Shown: one piece after another, positions 6,700 through 9,661 of the stretch | Layout: every line of letters starts with the position of its first letter | How positions within the stretch are numbered: position 1 is the first letter of the stretch | Assembly (NCBI GenBank): GCA_902783935.1 | Contig: CACZTA010000173.1 | Location: forward strand, 1-9,661 | DNA from: an uncultured Lachnospiraceae bacterium | GTDB lineage: Bacteria > Bacillota > Clostridia > Lachnospirales > Lachnospiraceae | Reading direction: 5' to 3' | Length of the DNA: 9,661 nt | Translations under genes and position numbers: made by a program | Notes under the pieces: model-generated | Database searches by the model: none | What the model was told of the DNA's origin: nothing | The model's input: the letters and a program-made list of their open reading frames with translations, nothing else

Positions 6700-7305
6700 G
6701 TGATTGCGATCATCGATTATGACGCAGGAAATGTCAGAAGTGTGGAAAAAGCATTCCTGAAGCTCGGTAAAAAGGTTCAGATTACGAGAGATCCGCAGGT
6801 AATTCTATCTGCGGATCATGTTGTGCTTCCCGGCGTCGGAAATTTCGGGGACGCCGCGTCTAATCTGCGCAGATACGGGATGGAAGACGTCATTCGGGAA
6901 GTTGTTGAGAAGCAGATTCCTTTTCTCGGGATCTGTGTCGGCATGCAGCTTCTCTATGAGGGCAGCGAAGAAAGTCCGGGCGTCCCGGGCCTCGGGCTGA
7001 TCCGCGGGACGTGCAGGCGGTTTCCGGAGGAGCCGGGGTTCAAGGTGCCGCAGATCGGCTGGAATACGATCCATATGATGAACGGGGGCGAGCTGCTGAA
7101 GGAGATTCCGGGCAGTTCCTATGTATACTTTGTTCATTCATATTACTGTCTGGCGGAAGATAAGAGCTGCGTGAAAGCAGTGACACAGTATAATACTTTG
7201 TTTGATGCGTCCGTCCAGAAGGGACACATATATGCGACACAGTTCCATCCGGAAAAATCCGGTGACGTGGGACTTCAGATACTCCGTAATTTTGTTTCCA
7301 TCTAA
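6700..7305 (+). CDS. hisH: Imidazole glycerol phosphate synthase, glutaminase subunit HisH
   Basis: Class I glutamine amidotransferase that hydrolyses glutamine and channels ammonia to HisF for step five of histidine synthesis. The 201 residues are normal length. The nucleophile is Cys79 in GICVGMQLL (78-86), and the triad is completed by His183 and Glu185 in QFHPEKSG (181-188). The N-terminal IDYDAGN (5-11) and the oxyanion-strand region LPGVGNFG (43-50) are typical of HisH. It starts at GTG, chosen because a strong GGAGG (6688-6692) lies 7 nt upstream and the protein begins directly with the family N-terminus MIAIIDYDAGN. hisF follows after 12 nt. No other his gene is seen nearby, which is unusual because hisA often lies between or beside these two. 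Confidence 0.97.
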   Translation: MIAIIDYDAGNVRSVEKAFLKLGKKVQITRDPQVILSADHVVLPGVGNFGDAASNLRRYGMEDVIREVVEKQIPFLGICVGMQLLYEGSEESPGVPGLGLIRGTCRRFPEEPGFKVPQIGWNTIHMMNGGELLKEIPGSSYVYFVHSYYCLAEDKSCVKAVTQYNTLFDASVQKGHIYATQFHPEKSGDVGLQILRNFVSI

Positions 7306-7317
7306 AAGGAACCGATT

Positions 7318-8076
7318 ATGCTGACAAAACGAATTATTCCCTGCCTGGATGTCAATGCCGGGAGAGTTGTCAAAGGTGTCAATTTTGTCAATCTGGTGGA
7401 TGCCGGCGACCCGGTTGAAGTCGCGAGGGCCTATAATGATGAAGGCGCCGATGAACTGGTATTCCTCGATATCACCGCATCCTCTGACAGCAGGGACACA
7501 GTGGTGGAGATGGTCAGGCGCGTCGCGGAACAGGTTTTCATTCCGTTCACTGTCGGCGGGGGAATCCGCTCCGTGGAGGATATGAACAGAATTCTCCGCG
7601 AAGGAGCGGACAAAGTATCCGTCAATACCGCGGCAGTCAATAACCCGGAGCTGATCCGGGAGGGCGCCGCACGCTTCGGGAATCAGTGCATTGTTATCGC
7701 AATTGACGCGAAGCGGAGGGCGGACGGAAGCGGATGGAACGTCTACGTCAGGGGCGGCCGTGATGACACCGGGATGGATGCCGTCGAATGGGCGAAAGAA
7801 GCGGTCCGCCTGGGGGCAGGTGAAGTACTGCTGACGTCCATGGACTGTGACGGGACAAAAGCCGGCTATGATATTGAACTGACCAGGGCGGTTTCCGATG
7901 CAGTCGGGGTCCCGGTTATCGCTTCGGGCGGGGCGGGAACCTGCGACCACTTTTACCGGGCACTGACAGAAGGCGGCGCGGACGCCGCGCTGGCTGCTTC
8001 GCTCTTTCATTTCCGGGAGCTCTCTATAGATGAAGTAAAGGATTATCTGGAAGAGAGGGGCGTTCCTGTCCGGTAA
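7318..8076 (+). CDS. hisF: Imidazole glycerol phosphate synthase, cyclase subunit HisF
   Basis: TIM-barrel cyclase that joins HisH-derived ammonia to PRFAR, giving imidazole glycerol phosphate for histidine and AICAR, which returns to purine synthesis. The 252 residues are full length. Catalytic aspartates are in place: Asp11 in [13 protein letters not shown] (8-20) and Asp130 in AIDAKRR (128-134). Phosphate-binding loops are GGGIRS (80-85) and SGGAG (203-207), and the CDGTKAGYD region (177-185) is also canonical. The ATG has an AAAAGGA site starting in the hisH stop codon. The short 12-nt gap indicates co-expression and stoichiometric complex formation with HisH. ung follows after 35 nt with no terminator between. 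Confidence 0.97.
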   Translation: MLTKRIIPCLDVNAGRVVKGVNFVNLVDAGDPVEVARAYNDEGADELVFLDITASSDSRDTVVEMVRRVAEQVFIPFTVGGGIRSVEDMNRILREGADKVSVNTAAVNNPELIREGAARFGNQCIVIAIDAKRRADGSGWNVYVRGGRDDTGMDAVEWAKEAVRLGAGEVLLTSMDCDGTKAGYDIELTRAVSDAVGVPVIASGGAGTCDHFYRALTEGGADAALAASLFHFRELSIDEVKDYLEERGVPVR

Positions 8077-8111
8077 AGGGCTGATTATCCGCAGCGACGG
8101 AGGAAAGAAAA

Positions 8112-8780
8112 ATGGCAATCACAGGCGCATGGGAAGAGTCTCTGAGACCGGAATTCGGCAAACCGTATTATGCCCGCCTTTACAGGACGGTTGTAGAGGA
8201 ATACCGGATGAATACGGTTTATCCTCCGAAAAGGGACGTATTTAACGCGTTTCAGTTTACGCCGCTTGAACAGGTGAAGGTCCTGATTGTGGGACAGGAC
8301 CCCTACCATGAACCGGGACAGGCAAACGGGCTCTGTTTCTCGGTCAGCCCCGGAGTCCCGCTGCCGCCGTCACTGAAAAACATCTATAAAGAGATGTGTG
8401 ACGATCTCGGCTGTCCGTTTCCGAAAAGCGGTGACCTGACACACTGGGCGCGCCAGGGCGTCCTGCTTTTGAATACGGTTCTGACCGTCCGCGCACACCA
8501 GGCAAATTCCCATAAAGGAATCGGCTGGGAAGAGTTCACCGACGCGGCGATCCGCGTGGTGGCCTCTCTTGACAGGCCGCTGGTGTTCATCCTCTGGGGC
8601 GGCCAGGCGAGACGGAAGAAAAGCATGATTACAAATCCCGCGCATCTGGTGATCGAATCAGCGCATCCGTCACCTCTGAGCGCCTATAACGGCTTCTTCG
8701 GAAGCAGGCCTTTTTCCAGATGTAATGAATATCTGGTTTCCCGGGGAATCGCCCCGGTAGCGTGGTATCCGCCGGACTGA
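8112..8780 (+). CDS. ung: Uracil-DNA glycosylase, family 1
   Basis: Cytoplasmic base-excision repair enzyme that removes uracil arising from cytosine deamination or dUTP incorporation. The 222 residues are close to the usual 220-230. Motif A GQDPYHEPGQANGLCFSV (61-78) contains the water-activating Asp63. The proline-rich loop is PLPPS (83-87), uracil-recognition Asn121 is in LLLNTVLTV, and motif B HPSPLS (185-190) carries His185 and is followed by the GFFGSRPFS segment. A GGAGG site lies 8 nt upstream of the ATG. The short gaps on both sides suggest it is carried in the hisHF-flippase transcript; I see no functional reason for this pairing. Confidence 0.97.
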   Translation: MAITGAWEESLRPEFGKPYYARLYRTVVEEYRMNTVYPPKRDVFNAFQFTPLEQVKVLIVGQDPYHEPGQANGLCFSVSPGVPLPPSLKNIYKEMCDDLGCPFPKSGDLTHWARQGVLLLNTVLTVRAHQANSHKGIGWEEFTDAAIRVVASLDRPLVFILWGGQARRKKSMITNPAHLVIESAHPSPLSAYNGFFGSRPFSRCNEYLVSRGIAPVAWYPPD

Positions 8781-8787
8781 TCCGGCG
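8770..8787 (+). other. Hairpin spanning the ung stop codon
   Basis: CGCCGGA (8770-8776) and TCCGGCG (8781-8787) form a perfect 7-bp stem with loop CTGA, which contains the last base of the final sense codon and the TGA stop of ung. No T-run follows, so it is not a standard intrinsic terminator. It may affect mRNA stability or downstream expression, or be chance. Confidence 0.4.
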
Positions 8788-8820
8788 TGTGCGGCACAGA
8801 CGCATAAAGGAGAAGACTAC

Positions 8821-9661
8821 ATGGCTCAGTCAAAAAAAGGACAGGTCGTCAGGCAGGCTGCATTCCTGATGACAGCCCAGATGATATCAAGTGTCGTGGG
8901 ACTGCTGTACAGAAGTCCCCTTCACCGCCTGATGGGCGAAGTCGGCGACGGCTACTATCAGTACGCATACGAGTGGTATACGATCATCCTGCTGATTGCA
9001 TCGTACAGTATTCCGAGCGGTGTCTCCAAGGTCATGGCGGAGAGGCTCGCAGTGAGGGAATATAAAAATGCATTCAAGGTTTTCAAAGCTGCGCTGATCT
9101 ATGTGACTGTGGCAGGCCTCATCGGCGGGAGCGTTGCGTTTTTCGGAGCGCCTTTTATCCTGAATAAGCAGCCTGATGCCGTGCTCGCCCTCCGCGTGCT
9201 GGCCCCGACGATTTTCCTGTCCGGGTTCCTGGGTGTTTTCAGAGGATTATTCCAGGCGCATAATACCATGAAGCCGACAGCGGTTTCACAGATCGCGGAA
9301 CAGATCCTGAACGCCGTCTTCTCCGTACTGATGGCCTATATACTCACTAAACCGTATCTCGGGGACAGCATTCTGAGGGGCAAATACGGCGCTGCGGGCG
9401 GCACCATCGGGACCGGCGCCGGTGTTGTGACGGGACTCCTGATCATGCTTCTCGCTTACGGGATCAACCGGAGGAAGATCAGGGGGCGCATTGCCCGTGA
9501 CCGTCATAAAAATGATGAGACTTACGGGGAAGTGTTCAAAGTCATTCTCATGATGTGCACGCCGATCATCCTGGCCACCTGTGTTTATAACGCGACTGCC
9601 GTCGTTGACCAGGTCATTTTCACGAACATCATGAACGCCAAGGGATATGCGGCGCGGCAGA
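8821..9661 (+). CDS. SpoVB-like polysaccharide/lipid-precursor flippase (partial, runs off the window)
   Basis: Multi-pass protein of the MOP (MATE/MurJ/Wzx) superfamily, closest in pattern to SpoVB-type 'polysaccharide biosynthesis proteins', which move lipid-linked cell-wall or glycan precursors across the membrane. 280 codons are open to the window end. Family members run to about 500-560 residues, so roughly half is visible. Supporting motifs are GLLYRSPL (27-34), GDGYYQYAY (42-50), IPSGVSKVMAERLA (64-77), APTIFLSGFLGVFRGLFQ (128-145), then TMKPTAVSQIAEQILNAVFS (149-168). Hydrophobic segments lie at about 13-31, 52-68, 87-113, 120-140, 155-176, 192-215 and 239-262. AAAGGAG (8806-8812), 8 nt before the ATG, supports the start. 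It follows ung by 40 nt. Whether it acts in sporulation, peptidoglycan or surface glycan export cannot be told here. Confidence 0.88.
   Translation, partial: MAQSKKGQVVRQAAFLMTAQMISSVVGLLYRSPLHRLMGEVGDGYYQYAYEWYTIILLIASYSIPSGVSKVMAERLAVREYKNAFKVFKAALIYVTVAGLIGGSVAFFGAPFILNKQPDAVLALRVLAPTIFLSGFLGVFRGLFQAHNTMKPTAVSQIAEQILNAVFSVLMAYILTKPYLGDSILRGKYGAAGGTIGTGAGVVTGLLIMLLAYGINRRKIRGRIARDRHKNDETYGEVFKVILMMCTPIILATCVYNATAVVDQVIFTNIMNAKGYAARQ

Noticed and set aside
7138..8118. 326-codon open frame on the minus strand opposite hisF
   Set aside because: It mirrors the hisH end, all of hisF and the gap before ung, shows no protein-family features, and hisF is certain on the other strand.
1..9661. Mobile element, phage, CRISPR, toxin-antitoxin or defence system
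   Set aside because: No transposase, integrase, direct-repeat array or defence-type protein is visible; all genes are recognisable housekeeping, transport or signalling families in one orientation.

Overview
The window looks like an ordinary chromosomal segment from a Gram-positive anaerobe, most likely a clostridial (Lachnospiraceae-type) Firmicute. Evidence for this is the BMP-type nucleoside ABC transporter in the gene order of Bacillus nupNOPQ, strong purine-rich Shine-Dalgarno sites, some TTG/GTG starts, a SpoVB-like flippase, and T-tailed intrinsic terminators. Base composition is moderate, roughly half G+C by eye. The taxonomic call is an inference from gene content. No rRNA, tRNA, IS element, phage gene or CRISPR array is visible. 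All eight genes lie on the + strand.

Layout. (1) 1-133 is an upstream region with a good sigma-A-type promoter (TTGTTT, 17 nt, TATAAT). (2) 182-4968 is a four-gene operon for a purine-nucleoside-type ABC importer: extracytoplasmic binding protein, double-NBD ATPase, and two permeases. A hairpin plus T-run lies between the binding-protein gene and the ATPase gene. It probably lets the binding protein be made in excess over the membrane parts. A strong terminator (4986-5011) closes the operon. (3) 5111-6631 is a two-TM HAMP sensor histidine kinase with no response regulator beside it. (4) 6700-9661 is a tightly spaced run of hisH, hisF, ung and a SpoVB/MurJ-superfamily flippase cut off by the window end. 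Its likely promoter (TTGAAT, 17 nt, TATACT) starts inside the last codons of the kinase gene.

How the genes fit together. The transporter would import nucleosides. HisH and HisF form imidazole glycerol phosphate synthase, which makes the histidine precursor IGP and releases AICAR, a purine intermediate. Ung removes uracil from DNA, and the flippase probably moves a lipid-linked cell-envelope precursor. A purine link between the transporter and hisHF is possible but not shown by the sequence. hisF, ung and the flippase gene look co-transcribed because of short gaps, not shared function.

I did not find a convincing undescribed system. The points most worth checking are the substrate-binding protein with no lipobox cysteine, the intra-operon terminator, the orphan kinase, and the isolated hisHF pair.
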